A stretch of 50,818 nt of DNA from assembly GCF_002251245.1 (NCBI RefSeq), contig NZ_NPJG01000074.1:1-50818 (forward strand), in the 5' to 3' direction. The notes under the pieces are model-generated. The model was not told the DNA's origin. It worked only from the letters and a program-made list of their open reading frames with translations, and made no database searches. Source of the stretch: Prevotella sp. P5-92 (lineage in GTDB: Bacteria; Bacteroidota; Bacteroidia; Bacteroidales; Bacteroidaceae). Of this stretch, positions 1 through 7,959 are shown in pieces (positions within the stretch are counted from its first letter, which is position 1; the number at the start of each line of letters is the position of its first letter). A program made the position numbers and the translations under genes.

Positions 1-7
1 GCTTTAT

Positions 8-108
8 GGGGTAAGGGGATTTTGTGTCTGCGACATTTCTGTTGTGCAAGAAATATGTACAATAAAATGAATTTTGTCGCTTTGCAAGCAAAATCCCACT
101 AAACCCTA
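8..108. repeat. imperfect inverted repeat at the window start
   Basis: GGGTaaGGGGATTTTG near 9-24 is matched by CAAAATCCCactaaACCC near 91-108, with further pairing of GCGAC and GTCGC inside. It lies just upstream of the DUF5675 gene. It could be a terminator of a gene left of the window or a leader structure; the window edge prevents a decision. Confidence 0.35.
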
Positions 109-149
109 TAGGTTGCGGATTTGAGGTAATATAAAAAAAATAGAATGAT

Positions 150-554
150 ATGAAAACACTCACGTTGACAAGAATAGCGAAACGAGCTGATTACACTATC
201 GGCAGACTGGAGGACGAGAATGGGGTAAAGATATGCGACACGCTGGAACCCACATGGCGTGACTTCAAGGGTGGTGAACTGAAGGTGCCGCGAAAATCGG
301 CCGTGCCTGAGGGCACTTATCCCGTGGTGGTGACAAAGTCGAAGAAGTTTGGCAAGTATCTGCCTCTGCTCGTTGGAGTGCCTGGATTTGAGGGTATTAG
401 GATTCACTCGGGGAACACGGCCAACGATACCGAAGGATGTATTCTCGTGGGACAAAACCTGATAAAAGGAAAGGTGCTGCTGAGCAGGCTCACCCTTGAG
501 AAACTAATGAGACTAATAGAGAATGAAAAAAGAATTTTCTTGACGATAAAGTAA
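150..554 (+). CDS. DUF5675 family protein
   Basis: The 134-residue product has the pattern of the DUF5675 family found in phages and mobile elements of Bacteroidota: an N-terminal beta-rich part with TIGRLEDENG, a central PEGTY stretch (about residues 51-55), and a conserved block RIHSGNTANDTEGCILVG near residues 84-101. The H-x-G-N then T-x-G-C-I arrangement resembles the His/Cys motif of L,D-transpeptidase (YkuD) folds, so a wall-related catalytic role is possible; that is inference. No signal peptide is visible. It is followed after 25 nt by a small OB-like protein and then by replication genes, consistent with an accessory element. The ATG at 150 follows an A-rich leader. Confidence 0.75.
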   Translation: MKTLTLTRIAKRADYTIGRLEDENGVKICDTLEPTWRDFKGGELKVPRKSAVPEGTYPVVVTKSKKFGKYLPLLVGVPGFEGIRIHSGNTANDTEGCILVGQNLIKGKVLLSRLTLEKLMRLIENEKRIFLTIK

Positions 555-579
555 CATTTTTAAAAAACACATTTCGAAT

Positions 580-864
580 ATGAAGAATATTTTTAGAGTA
601 GTAAACCAGAGCGCTGTGGTAAACATACAGCGACAGGACGGCACACAGACGCAGAAATGCCAGTTAGTGATGCAGGAGATGGGTGGAAAGTATGAGAACT
701 GCTTCGTGGCTACGCTCCTCGGAAATCTCGCACAGATGAAGCTTGCGCAGAATGACCTGGTGTATGCAGTGTTAAGGTTCACGGCGCGTGACTATAATGG
801 GCAGACATACATGGACTGCATGGTGCAGGACATTGTGAAACTAACCGAGGGCTCCATCTTCTGA
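580..864 (+). CDS. small protein, possible OB-fold/SSB-like
   Basis: The product has 94 residues, no membrane segment and no signal peptide. Alternating polar and hydrophobic strands (VVNIQRQ, KCQLVMQE, CFVATLLG, DLVYAVLRF, TYMDCMVQDIVKL) resemble the small beta-barrel proteins that sit next to primase genes in Bacteroidota elements (DUF3127-like or single-strand-binding-like). I do not recognise the exact family, and the OB-fold reading is inference from strand pattern and context. It lies between the DUF5675 gene and the DUF3987 gene in the same orientation, with gaps of 25 and 45 nt, so co-transcription is likely. Confidence 0.65.
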   Translation: MKNIFRVVNQSAVVNIQRQDGTQTQKCQLVMQEMGGKYENCFVATLLGNLAQMKLAQNDLVYAVLRFTARDYNGQTYMDCMVQDIVKLTEGSIF

Positions 865-909
865 ATAGGGACGACGACAATGTAATAATAATGTAAAGAC
901 AGACGGATT

Positions 910-2448
910 ATGAACCATACAAAAAACAGTAAGGAGATGACACAAAACGAAATGCCAATATTGTTTTCTGAAGAGGCGGGGGCGCAAGGCCTTGCCTCTC
1001 AGGAGACTGAACAAGGAAATGACGCCGACAAGGCGACGGCTAACGACGGGCTGTCAGAGCCAGAGGACACGGAAGAGGAAGAGACGGTGAAGAGACCGTT
1101 GTACCCGCTGCCAAGGGACTCAGACCTGCCTCCCGTGATACGCGAGCTGATACAGATAGCTCCGGAGGCGTTTAAGCAACCTACGTTTTTCGCTGCTGCC
1201 ACATGCTTGGCTTGTCTCGCAACAAGGGTGAGGGTGTATTACATCTTCGACGGCATGAACGAGCACGCACTGCTGCTGCAGACGGTGATAATGGGCGAAC
1301 AGAGCTCGGGAAAGTCGTTTGCACGAAACAATGTGGAGAGAATAATAATGACGAGGATGAAGGAACGCGACGACCAGCAGAGACGCCAGGAACAGGCTTA
1401 CCGCGAGATGAAGATGACGGCACCGAAAAACGAAAAACTGCCCGAACCACCTCATACGGTGATAAGGACCTGCCCCGTGTCGATATCGATAGCGCAGCTA
1501 ATAAAACGTGCCGACGCGCCGATGCGATACTACGGAACTCCGATGACGTTGTGGACGTTTACCGACGAGCTGAGCACGGCCGTGGAGAGCAACAAAAGGG
1601 CGTTCTCGAACATCAAGTCGATAGCTCGCACAAGCTACGACCTGCATGGCGAATATGGTGTGGACTACCTCTCAGACAACTCGTACTCGGCCACGGTGGA
1701 TATACTGCAGTGCTCGCTTTACCTCTCTACACCCAACGCCTTGGACAAGTATGCCGACAAGGACTTTGTAGAGGGGGGTGGCGTGACACGCACCATACTC
1801 GTGCCTCTGAACGACAACCTCGGCGAGGAAGCTCCCGTCTTCAAGATCCTCACCGACAAGCAGAGGGAGGTGATCAACCGCATACTTGACTTGATGGACA
1901 AGGACGTGTATGGAGAGGGGAATGACCAGGTGATGCCTGAGATGTTTATCGACATGAGCTGGCTGGACAAGACCGTGACGGACTGGTGTAGAGACCAAAA
2001 CAAGCTGGTGCTGCGCTCGGGCAGCAGGGCTCATAACACGTTCTACAAACGCTCGTCGGTGTCGGCCTTCCGCATTGCCACACTATGCGCCTACCTCTAC
2101 GGACTGGAGTGCGGGACGAAGGAGCTGCCTAACGGATTGAAACGACGCGTGAAACGCATCTATCTCTTCGCCGCACAGTATATACTCGACCAGATGCTGG
2201 GGAAATGGGGAAAGAAATATAACGACCTGATGCAAAACCGAGTGGCTGGCGACAGCAATGTGAGGCTGCCGGTGTTCGACCAGCTGTCAGGCACCTTCAC
2301 TACCGACCAGCTCAAAGAACTCCTTACACGTAACGAACTGACGACTTCTGCCAAGGTGTTCCTCTCGAAGTGGAAGGCCAAGGGATGGATAATGAAAGTG
2401 AGTAAAGACGTATATAAAAAGAATGAAAAAGATGATTCCACAATGTGA
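910..2448 (+). CDS. DUF3987 domain protein (P-loop, replication module)
   Basis: The 512-residue product starts with an acidic low-complexity region (about residues 15-60), followed by a DUF3987 domain. A Walker A motif GEQSSGKS lies at residues 129-136. A region with FTDELSTAVESN (about residues 219-230) is typical of this family. DUF3987 proteins occur in phages and integrative elements together with primases and are thought to be helicase- or primase-associated ATPases; the biochemical activity is inferred. The 3' end overlaps the primase start by 26 nt, which suggests translational coupling. The C-terminus is a helical DNA-binding-like segment (QLKELLTRNELTTSAKVFLSKWK). No truncation is seen. 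Confidence 0.8.
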   Translation: MNHTKNSKEMTQNEMPILFSEEAGAQGLASQETEQGNDADKATANDGLSEPEDTEEEETVKRPLYPLPRDSDLPPVIRELIQIAPEAFKQPTFFAAATCLACLATRVRVYYIFDGMNEHALLLQTVIMGEQSSGKSFARNNVERIIMTRMKERDDQQRRQEQAYREMKMTAPKNEKLPEPPHTVIRTCPVSISIAQLIKRADAPMRYYGTPMTLWTFTDELSTAVESNKRAFSNIKSIARTSYDLHGEYGVDYLSDNSYSATVDILQCSLYLSTPNALDKYADKDFVEGGGVTRTILVPLNDNLGEEAPVFKILTDKQREVINRILDLMDKDVYGEGNDQVMPEMFIDMSWLDKTVTDWCRDQNKLVLRSGSRAHNTFYKRSSVSAFRIATLCAYLYGLECGTKELPNGLKRRVKRIYLFAAQYILDQMLGKWGKKYNDLMQNRVAGDSNVRLPVFDQLSGTFTTDQLKELLTRNELTTSAKVFLSKWKAKGWIMKVSKDVYKKNEKDDSTM

Positions 2449-3388
2449 CATTCAAAGGCTCCGCGACATTCCAATACGGGACGTGGCGGAGCGTCTCGGT
2501 CTTAATCCAGGAAGGGGCAAGTGCAGATGCCCGTTTCACGACGACAAACATCCGTCGCTGACGCTCAACAAGGCGCGAAATTCATACCATTGTTTCGTGT
2601 GTGGGGCTAAGGGCGGAGGACCCATCGACCTCGTGATGGGGTGTCTGAACAAGTCGTTTGTTGACGCCTGCCGATGGCTTGCCGACGAGAACAACGTGAT
2701 AATAGCCCAACAACACCGGCAGAGGGCGCAGGCGACCGACAGCATGGTGACGACCGACGTGGTGCATCTGAACAGGTTGATGGAGAAAAAGGTGCTCAAC
2801 GACGACGCACGACGCTTTCTCTTCGACGAGAGAAAGATAAGCCGCGAGGTGGTGGAAAGGGTGGGGATAAGCAGTATCAGCAGTCCTGTGCCCATGAGCC
2901 GAAACGTGAACGGGGGATGGTTTATCGCTCCCTCGCTGCTCATACCTTACACCGACATCGACGGCAACCTGCTGAGTGTGCAGGCGAGGTATTTGGGAGG
3001 GGAGAAGGGCAAACCGAGGTTTCTGTTTCCGAGGGGAAGCCGCTGCGGGATTTTTAACCTGCAGGTGCTGAGGGATCTGGAAGACAACGAACCGATATTC
3101 ATTACCGAGGGGACGACAGACTGTCTCGCCATGCTCTCGGCTGGACATAAGGCTATAGCCATACCGAGCGCGACGATGCTGAAACAGGACGACGTGGCTC
3201 TGCTGAGACGGTTTAGGTCGTTTCATACCAACTGTCATATCTGTCCCGACTGCGACCGTCCCGGCGAATGTCTCTATCTCGACCTAAAGGCCGTCTTCCC
3301 CAGTTTAGTGAGGCACCAGTTGCCCGCGGGATTTAAGGACTACGGCGAGTACTGGAAGGAGATGGGACATAAAAGGTTAACTTGTTAA
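2423..3388 (+). CDS. CHC2 zinc-finger / Toprim primase
   Basis: This DnaG-related primase of 321 residues would make RNA primers for replication of an accessory element. The N-terminal CHC2 zinc finger is clear: C36, H39, C57 and C60, with HPSLTL after the first pair. A Toprim-type segment follows (PIFITEGTTDCLAMLSAG, about residues 227-244), with the acidic residue of EGTTD visible. The product is about half the length of chromosomal DnaG and lacks the DnaB-interacting C-terminus, as is usual for element-borne primases. The start overlaps the DUF3987 gene by 26 nt. The last residues (LTC) and the TAA stop lie inside a dispersed GTTAAC-rich repeat found again at 50337. Confidence 0.85.
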   Translation: MKKMIPQCDIQRLRDIPIRDVAERLGLNPGRGKCRCPFHDDKHPSLTLNKARNSYHCFVCGAKGGGPIDLVMGCLNKSFVDACRWLADENNVIIAQQHRQRAQATDSMVTTDVVHLNRLMEKKVLNDDARRFLFDERKISREVVERVGISSISSPVPMSRNVNGGWFIAPSLLIPYTDIDGNLLSVQARYLGGEKGKPRFLFPRGSRCGIFNLQVLRDLEDNEPIFITEGTTDCLAMLSAGHKAIAIPSATMLKQDDVALLRRFRSFHTNCHICPDCDRPGECLYLDLKAVFPSLVRHQLPAGFKDYGEYWKEMGHKRLTC

Positions 3389-3409
3389 CGGTTAACTGGC
3401 AACTTTTTC
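3376..3409 (+). repeat. dispersed GTTAAC octamer repeat, copy 1
   Basis: The 34 nt are almost identical to 50337-50370 (32 of 34 positions). The block reads as octamers GTTAACTT, GTTAACGG, TTAACTGG and ends in AACTTTTT. It can fold as a hairpin with a T-rich tail, so it may act as a terminator. It contains the stop codon of the primase. Confidence 0.6.
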
Positions 3410-3444
3410 TTTGCACAAATCAAGAAATGGGCACTGTTGAGATA

Positions 3445-3491
3445 ATTCAAACTTGAATATTGTATTGTTTGCGAAAGATTCTATACCTTTG
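3445..3491 (+). promoter_or_regulatory. lrgAB promoter with upstream palindrome
   Basis: TACCTTTG at 3484-3491 fits the Bacteroidota -7 consensus TAnnTTTG. A palindrome ATTCAA-AC-TTGAAT (3445-3458) lies just upstream in the -33 area and could be an operator; no regulator is identified. Confidence 0.6.
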
Positions 3492-3525
3492 CACTCATCA
3501 ATATAGACACAGTTTTCAGGATTAT

Positions 3526-3903
3526 ATGGTAAGACAATGTTTTATTCTATTCGGTTGCCTGGCTTTGGGCGAACTGATAGTAAGGTTGACGGGGGTGAAG
3601 CTGCCGGCGAGTATCGTCGGCATGCTGATACTTACGCTTTTGTTGAAACTGAAGGTCATCAAACTGGAATGGGTGCGTGGCCTAACGGATTTTCTCATAG
3701 CCAATCTCGGCTTTTTCTTCGTGCCGCCAGGAGTGGCACTAATGCTCTATTTCGACTTGATAAAGGCTGAAATAGTTCCTATCGCCTTGGCAACACTTTT
3801 GAGCACCATCATCGTACTGCTTATCACTGGTCAGACTCATCAAGCAGTGAGCAAGGGAGAAAACAAAGTGCGTGAGAAAATACAAATAAAGAAACATAAA
3901 TGA
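3526..3903 (+). CDS. lrgA: CidA/LrgA family holin-like protein
   Basis: The product is a 125-residue inner-membrane protein with four predicted hydrophobic segments. The family signature KLPASIVGMLILTLLL lies near the N-terminus and IANLGFFFVPPGVALM in the middle. CidA/LrgA proteins act with LrgB in murein hydrolase control and in pyruvate or glycolate export, depending on the organism. I chose ATG 3526 and not an upstream in-frame ATG at 3460, because the promoter box at 3484-3491 places the transcript start after 3490. lrgB follows after 4 nt, so the two form an operon. Confidence 0.88.
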   Translation: MVRQCFILFGCLALGELIVRLTGVKLPASIVGMLILTLLLKLKVIKLEWVRGLTDFLIANLGFFFVPPGVALMLYFDLIKAEIVPIALATLLSTIIVLLITGQTHQAVSKGENKVREKIQIKKHK

Positions 3904-3907
3904 CATT

Positions 3908-4606
3908 ATGAAAGAGATTATCAGCAACGAATATTTTATGCTCGCCCTTACCTTCGGCGTGTTTTATGCAGCCAAGACCATACAACGACGTCTTGGTTGG
4001 GTGCTTTTCAATCCCATACTTGTAGCTATAGCTATCATTATAGCCTTTCTTCTTGTGATGGACATACCCTACGAGACTTATCATGACGGAGCGAAGTTGA
4101 TAGAGTTCTGGCTTAAGCCCGCAGTTGTAGCCCTTGGGGTGCCTCTCTATCTTCAGCTCTCATCTATCAAACGCCAGTTCTTGCCTATATTGGCTTCGCA
4201 GATGATGGGATGTATCGCGGGTATAGTGAGTGTGGTGATAATAGCCAAGGTGCTCGGTGCAAGCGACTCTGTTATCATGTCGCTCGCAAGCAAGTCGGTC
4301 ACCACTCCCATTGCCATGGAAGTGACACAGGTGCTGGGCGGAATACCATCGCTCACTGCTGCCATTGTGGTGATAACAGGTCTCATTGGTGCCATCATTG
4401 GTTTCAAGACGCTTTCTGTAGGTCATGTCCATAATCCCATGGCTCGCGGTCTGTCCATGGGAGCCGCCTCACATGCTCTCGGAACATCTGCCGCCATGGA
4501 CCGCGACCAGTTTGTGGGTGCATACGCCAGTCTTGGTCTTACCCTCAATGGCATCCTTACCGCCCTTCTCACTCCTACAGTTATAGAAGTAATCAATACG
4601 TTTTAA
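3908..4606 (+). CDS. lrgB: LrgB family protein
   Basis: This 232-residue polytopic membrane protein is the partner of LrgA. Typical LrgB segments are visible: LGWVLFNPILVAI near the N-terminus, FWLKPAVVALGVPLYLQL, then SLASKSVTTPIAMEV and RGLSMGAASHALGTSAA in the C-terminal half. It is full length for the family. It starts 4 nt after lrgA. Part of this gene (about 4280-4382) occurs again as a frameshifted fragment at 5187-5290. Confidence 0.9.
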   Translation: MKEIISNEYFMLALTFGVFYAAKTIQRRLGWVLFNPILVAIAIIIAFLLVMDIPYETYHDGAKLIEFWLKPAVVALGVPLYLQLSSIKRQFLPILASQMMGCIAGIVSVVIIAKVLGASDSVIMSLASKSVTTPIAMEVTQVLGGIPSLTAAIVVITGLIGAIIGFKTLSVGHVHNPMARGLSMGAASHALGTSAAMDRDQFVGAYASLGLTLNGILTALLTPTVIEVINTF

Positions 4607-4806
4607 TGCAAAATGTCTAAATCTTTTATTCCTTAATTACAAGAAATAGTAAAATCTTGCACAGATAAATACAGAACCAACAAAGCATGACAAACAGTCA
4701 GCAAAGATTAAAATATTTATACTTTGCCGACATTAGATTTAATTTGCTTCTTGAAGGAATACACTGAACGAGGCAATTTGTGTCCAATACGATTTTACTC
4801 ATACTG

Positions 4807-5025
4807 TTATCTTAGATATGTGCGTAAATCTTTGCCTCGTATTTCGTCCAACTTATTTTGATCGAGGATGCCTGCATCCCAAAGGCTATCCATTTTCGTG
4901 TCTATTTTATTAGACAGATAGTCAGCCAATACAGTTTTTATTTCTGCAAGTCTGTTTTCATCCCCATCGTATGCGAACATCCTCAATAAATGTTGTTGTA
5001 CCGGATTGAATACTGTCGCTTCCAT
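4807..5025 (-). CDS. small conserved protein of unknown function
   Basis: The 72-residue product begins MEATVFNPVQQHLLRMF and is mainly helical and charged, ending in LDEIRGKDLRTYLR. I recognise the pattern from short uncharacterised Bacteroidales proteins; some short proteins of this size act as antitoxins, but no toxin gene lies next to it. The upstream in-frame ATG at 5064 was rejected because it falls inside the promoter box at 5062-5069. The gene is monocistronic and divergent from the non-coding stretch to its right. Confidence 0.65.
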   Translation of the reverse strand: MEATVFNPVQQHLLRMFAYDGDENRLAEIKTVLADYLSNKIDTKMDSLWDAGILDQNKLDEIRGKDLRTYLR

Positions 5026-5061
5026 AATATATTTCTTTAATAAATTACACATTTTGCGCTG

Positions 5062-5069
5062 CAAAGTTA
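5062..5069 (-). promoter_or_regulatory. -7 box for the small unknown gene
   Basis: TAACTTTG on the minus strand, followed by CAGC, matches TAnnTTTG and lies 37 nt before the chosen ATG at 5025. Confidence 0.6.
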
Positions 5070-5186
5070 CGATTTCTTTTCCAAACCGCCAAATGTTTTT
5101 GGGAAATAATATGCAGTTTATGATAAGATAAATAATTATTTTGAGTATTATCTTATACTACACTTTCTTCTCTCCGTAGAGTTAAG

Positions 5187-5290
5187 TCACTCGCAAGCAA
5201 GTCGGTCACCACTTCCCATTGCCATGGAAGTGACACAGGTGCTGGACGGAATACCATCGCTCACTGCTGCCATTGTGGTAATCACAGATC
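5187..5290 (+). pseudogene. decayed fragment of lrgB
   Basis: About 104 nt match lrgB 4280-4382, with a handful of substitutions and one inserted T in ACTTCCC (ACTCCC in lrgB), which shifts the frame. No start codon or flanking lrgB sequence is present. The segment sits between two direct copies of AGTTAAGTCA (5180-5189 and 5431-5440). Confidence 0.8.
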
Positions 5291-5509
5291 AGTTCACTCT
5301 CGGGTCAATGTACCTGTCCCCATGATTCTGTTCTTCTAGAGTCATTATTTCTTTTCCACCTTGTCGAGATGCAGCAGGTCATAGCCTTTAATTTGGGGGT
5401 TGCGCTCTCCCTCGGTAGTCCTCCGTGCGCAGTTAAGTCATTGTTATATGAAAGTTTGTTTATCCAATGGCTTTCGGAAGAATGAAGAATGAAATGCAAA
5501 AAAAAAATA

Positions 5510-5556
5510 AAAATTAGGCAATAATTATACAACTTATGAAATTATTGCCTAATTTT
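5510..5556 (-). terminator. perfect 17-bp inverted repeat, terminator-like
   Basis: AAAATTAGGCAATAATT (5510-5526) is perfectly complementary to 5540-5556 with a 13-nt loop. On the minus strand it is followed by a long T-rich run (complement of the A-run at 5498-5509), as in an intrinsic terminator. No minus-strand gene reads into it. Confidence 0.5.
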
Positions 5557-5672
5557 GCATCCGAAAACATGGGAGCTGTAACAGGCTGTTTAAAACACTA
5601 GTTGTGCAAACGATTGTGCAGAATATTCAGTTTGTTTTAATACTCTTTGTTGCTACATAAATGAAAATGAAG

Positions 5673-5680
5673 TAAATTTG
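5673..5680 (+). promoter_or_regulatory. -7 box for the LruC lipoprotein gene
   Basis: TAAATTTG followed by CAG matches TAnnTTTG and lies about 50 nt upstream of the ATG at 5732. Confidence 0.6.
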
Positions 5681-5731
5681 CAGCGAAAAAAAATAACGTA
5701 TTAGGTTGAACCAATAAAAATATTAGTAATT

Positions 5732-7759
5732 ATGCGTTTCCAACATTTAACCATCGCATCAGTCGCTATCCTGCTTGCTGGATGTTCATCCAACTTAGGC
5801 GACTACATTGCTCCGGAACCAGAAAAGCCGGAGGTGGTTGAGAAGGAGTACAACACATTCAACTTCTCAACAGAGAACTCACAGTCTTACGTCAACTTGT
5901 CGTACAATACAGGCGTGAAGACCAACATCTACTTTGAACTTTTTGACGAAGAGCCAGGAGAATGGGCTGACAACGGTAAATACTATAAGAAAGAGGGCAT
6001 ATTGCCTATCTATTCGGGATTCACCGACGAGAACGGACAGTTTAAGTCAAATATCTCTCTGCCCTCATACGTGTCTAAGCTCTATGCCTACACACCGTAT
6101 TTCATCGCCACCCCTATACTTGAGACAACCATGGAGGGCAACACCGCCACATTCGTTGACAACAAGGAGTATTCCACCCGCGCTCTGACAAGGGGGGCAA
6201 CTGGAGGCGAAAAGAGCTATATGGTTTGCCCTACAAACGAGATACCTAATAATCTCAGTAGCTATGCCTCGGAAAAGCGTTGGTATGACAGCGACGTGGA
6301 TTATGACGCAAACGGACGCCTCAGTGAATTATTCAAGGGGGAGAAAAATCTTCCACTTATCCCTCAGGACAAACTGGATAATTATTTGAAGACCCACCTC
6401 GCTGTATTCCCTGTTGACAGGTCTTCGTTCCCTGAGGATTATATAAAGCAGGCAGATATCACCATCACCAAACCAGCTGAAGTTGCTGTGACAATCATTG
6501 GCGGAAACACATGTTGGAACAGCAGTATGGGTTACTACTATTATCCAGAAGGACAGAAGCCCGCATCGTTGGACGAGGCAAATGTTATCCTTCTCTTCCC
6601 AAACACTCAGAATGGAACATACGCCGGCTCGGCTTCTTCTGCCGGTGTGAGCAATGGTGACTGCGTAAAACTGAAGTACTATCCCAATATCGCCAACAAC
6701 GGTGACAAAAGCGGTGCTACAGACATATTCCCCGCAAACTATCGCATAGGATTCGTTCTTGCTGCAAATGCATGGTCGAAAAGATTTGGCAATTGGACAC
6801 ACGACAGAAAGCAGCGTTCCGCCACATCTGCCGACATGAGCAAGGATATTAACGGCAAGGCATACAGCAAGCCAATGAGTGCTGTGTATAACATCGACGG
6901 ACAGGTGCTTGTGTCATTCGAGGATGACAACAACTACGACCACAATTACAGCGACCTCGTGATGACATTCCAGACCAACCCAGTGGATGCCCCTGGAGAG
7001 ACTCCTGATCCTAAGTACGAATTCAGAAAAACAACAGAGAACGTTGGTTTCTATATCTTCGAGGACCAGTGGCCTTCGAAGGGTGACTACGATTTGAACG
7101 ATGTCATCTTCAATGCAACATACACAAAGGTATATTCCACTACCAACAATGCCATCTATGAAGAGGGTTACACCTTCAAGACCTACACCAATGCCGCCAA
7201 GGCTGAGAAACTCAAGAGCGGAGTGGCAGTGAAGGTTGAGGGATTGCAAGCCACCGACCAGATTGAGTTCTTCGTAAAGAAACCAGGTAAAACAGAGTTC
7301 ACAGCTGCCAACTTCGAGCGTGACACAAGGAACAACATCATCTATCTGACCGACAACGCAAAGAGCAATATTGGCACTGAGTATATGTTCAACGTGAAGC
7401 ACGACGAGGCTCTTGGTGCGCTTAAGGATAAGAAGGTGAAAATCAAACCGTTCATCTATCGTGACGTGGATGGCAAGCGACTTGAGATACACATCGCTCA
7501 GGAAGCTCCTACAAAAGTGGCAGAAAGGTCATTCTTCGGTACAGAGGATGATGCTTCGCAGCCCGACAAGAACATCTACTATGTGCGCAGCGGAAACTAT
7601 CCATTCGGAATCTTCCTCGATGGTGCCACAGAGAGCGACATGACGAAGTTGTTTGACGCTGCCAATGAGACAAGAGCTATCGACGAAGACGAAGTATATC
7701 CAAAGTACAAGTCATGGGTAGAAAACAAAGGTAAACAGTACAAGGATTGGTATAAGTAA
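5732..7759 (+). CDS. LruC/DUF4842 domain lipoprotein
   Basis: The 675-residue product is an exported lipoprotein: a short signal sequence with lipobox LLAGC puts the lipidated cysteine at residue 18. The C-terminal half has the LruC/DUF4842 signature FEDQWPSKGDYDLNDVIF (about residue 450), where the D-x-D-x-N-D cluster looks like a calcium-binding loop. A second acidic motif, DDNNYDHNYSDLVMTF, precedes it. Members are surface or periplasmic proteins of Bacteroidales of uncertain role, possibly adhesive. The gene is monocistronic, with a promoter at 5673 and a hairpin at 7783. A related protein is encoded at 47956-49887 on the other strand. Confidence 0.85.
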   Translation: MRFQHLTIASVAILLAGCSSNLGDYIAPEPEKPEVVEKEYNTFNFSTENSQSYVNLSYNTGVKTNIYFELFDEEPGEWADNGKYYKKEGILPIYSGFTDENGQFKSNISLPSYVSKLYAYTPYFIATPILETTMEGNTATFVDNKEYSTRALTRGATGGEKSYMVCPTNEIPNNLSSYASEKRWYDSDVDYDANGRLSELFKGEKNLPLIPQDKLDNYLKTHLAVFPVDRSSFPEDYIKQADITITKPAEVAVTIIGGNTCWNSSMGYYYYPEGQKPASLDEANVILLFPNTQNGTYAGSASSAGVSNGDCVKLKYYPNIANNGDKSGATDIFPANYRIGFVLAANAWSKRFGNWTHDRKQRSATSADMSKDINGKAYSKPMSAVYNIDGQVLVSFEDDNNYDHNYSDLVMTFQTNPVDAPGETPDPKYEFRKTTENVGFYIFEDQWPSKGDYDLNDVIFNATYTKVYSTTNNAIYEEGYTFKTYTNAAKAEKLKSGVAVKVEGLQATDQIEFFVKKPGKTEFTAANFERDTRNNIIYLTDNAKSNIGTEYMFNVKHDEALGALKDKKVKIKPFIYRDVDGKRLEIHIAQEAPTKVAERSFFGTEDDASQPDKNIYYVRSGNYPFGIFLDGATESDMTKLFDAANETRAIDEDEVYPKYKSWVENKGKQYKDWYK

Positions 7760-7782
7760 TTAATACTTATATTATTAATAAT

Positions 7783-7814
7783 GCCATACAACCTGTTATT
7801 ATGGGTTGTATGGC
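7783..7814 (+). terminator. hairpin downstream of the LruC gene
   Basis: GCCATACAACC (7783-7793) pairs perfectly with GGTTGTATGGC (7804-7814). It lies 24 nt after the stop codon but lacks a T-run, so termination may be incomplete. Confidence 0.55.
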
Positions 7815-7910
7815 GTAAGTTCAACATAGAACTGCAATTTTTTTGTAGATGAGAATAAATAATCTAATACCAGAAAACACCGAGGGATTTGGGGGAGCGA
7901 TGCCCTTAAA

Positions 7911-7949
7911 ACAAAAAAAAATAACCCACTGGAAATCAGTGAGTTATTT
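7911..7949 (-). terminator. intrinsic terminator of tmRNA
   Basis: On the minus strand AAATAACTCACTG (7949-7937) pairs with CAGTGGGTTATTT (7931-7919), followed by a run of eight or more T. It is placed 11 nt after the tmRNA 3' end. Confidence 0.85.
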
Positions 7950-7959
7950 AAAATAATTG

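Larger units (their letters stand above)
5026..5731. other. gene-poor stretch between the small gene and the LruC gene
   Basis: These 706 nt hold the lrgB fragment, the two AGTTAAGTCA direct repeats, a perfect 17-bp inverted repeat at 5510-5556 and the promoter of the lipoprotein gene. A minus-strand open frame at 5305-5532 has no recognisable product and is not called. I see no intact gene. Confidence 0.6.

Noticed and set aside
5305..5532. A 75-residue minus-strand frame between the small gene and the LruC gene
   Set aside because: No family pattern, no promoter, and it spans a direct repeat and part of the inverted repeat. Another frame reads NPQIKGYDLLHLDKVEKK and then stops, perhaps a remnant, but it cannot be assigned.
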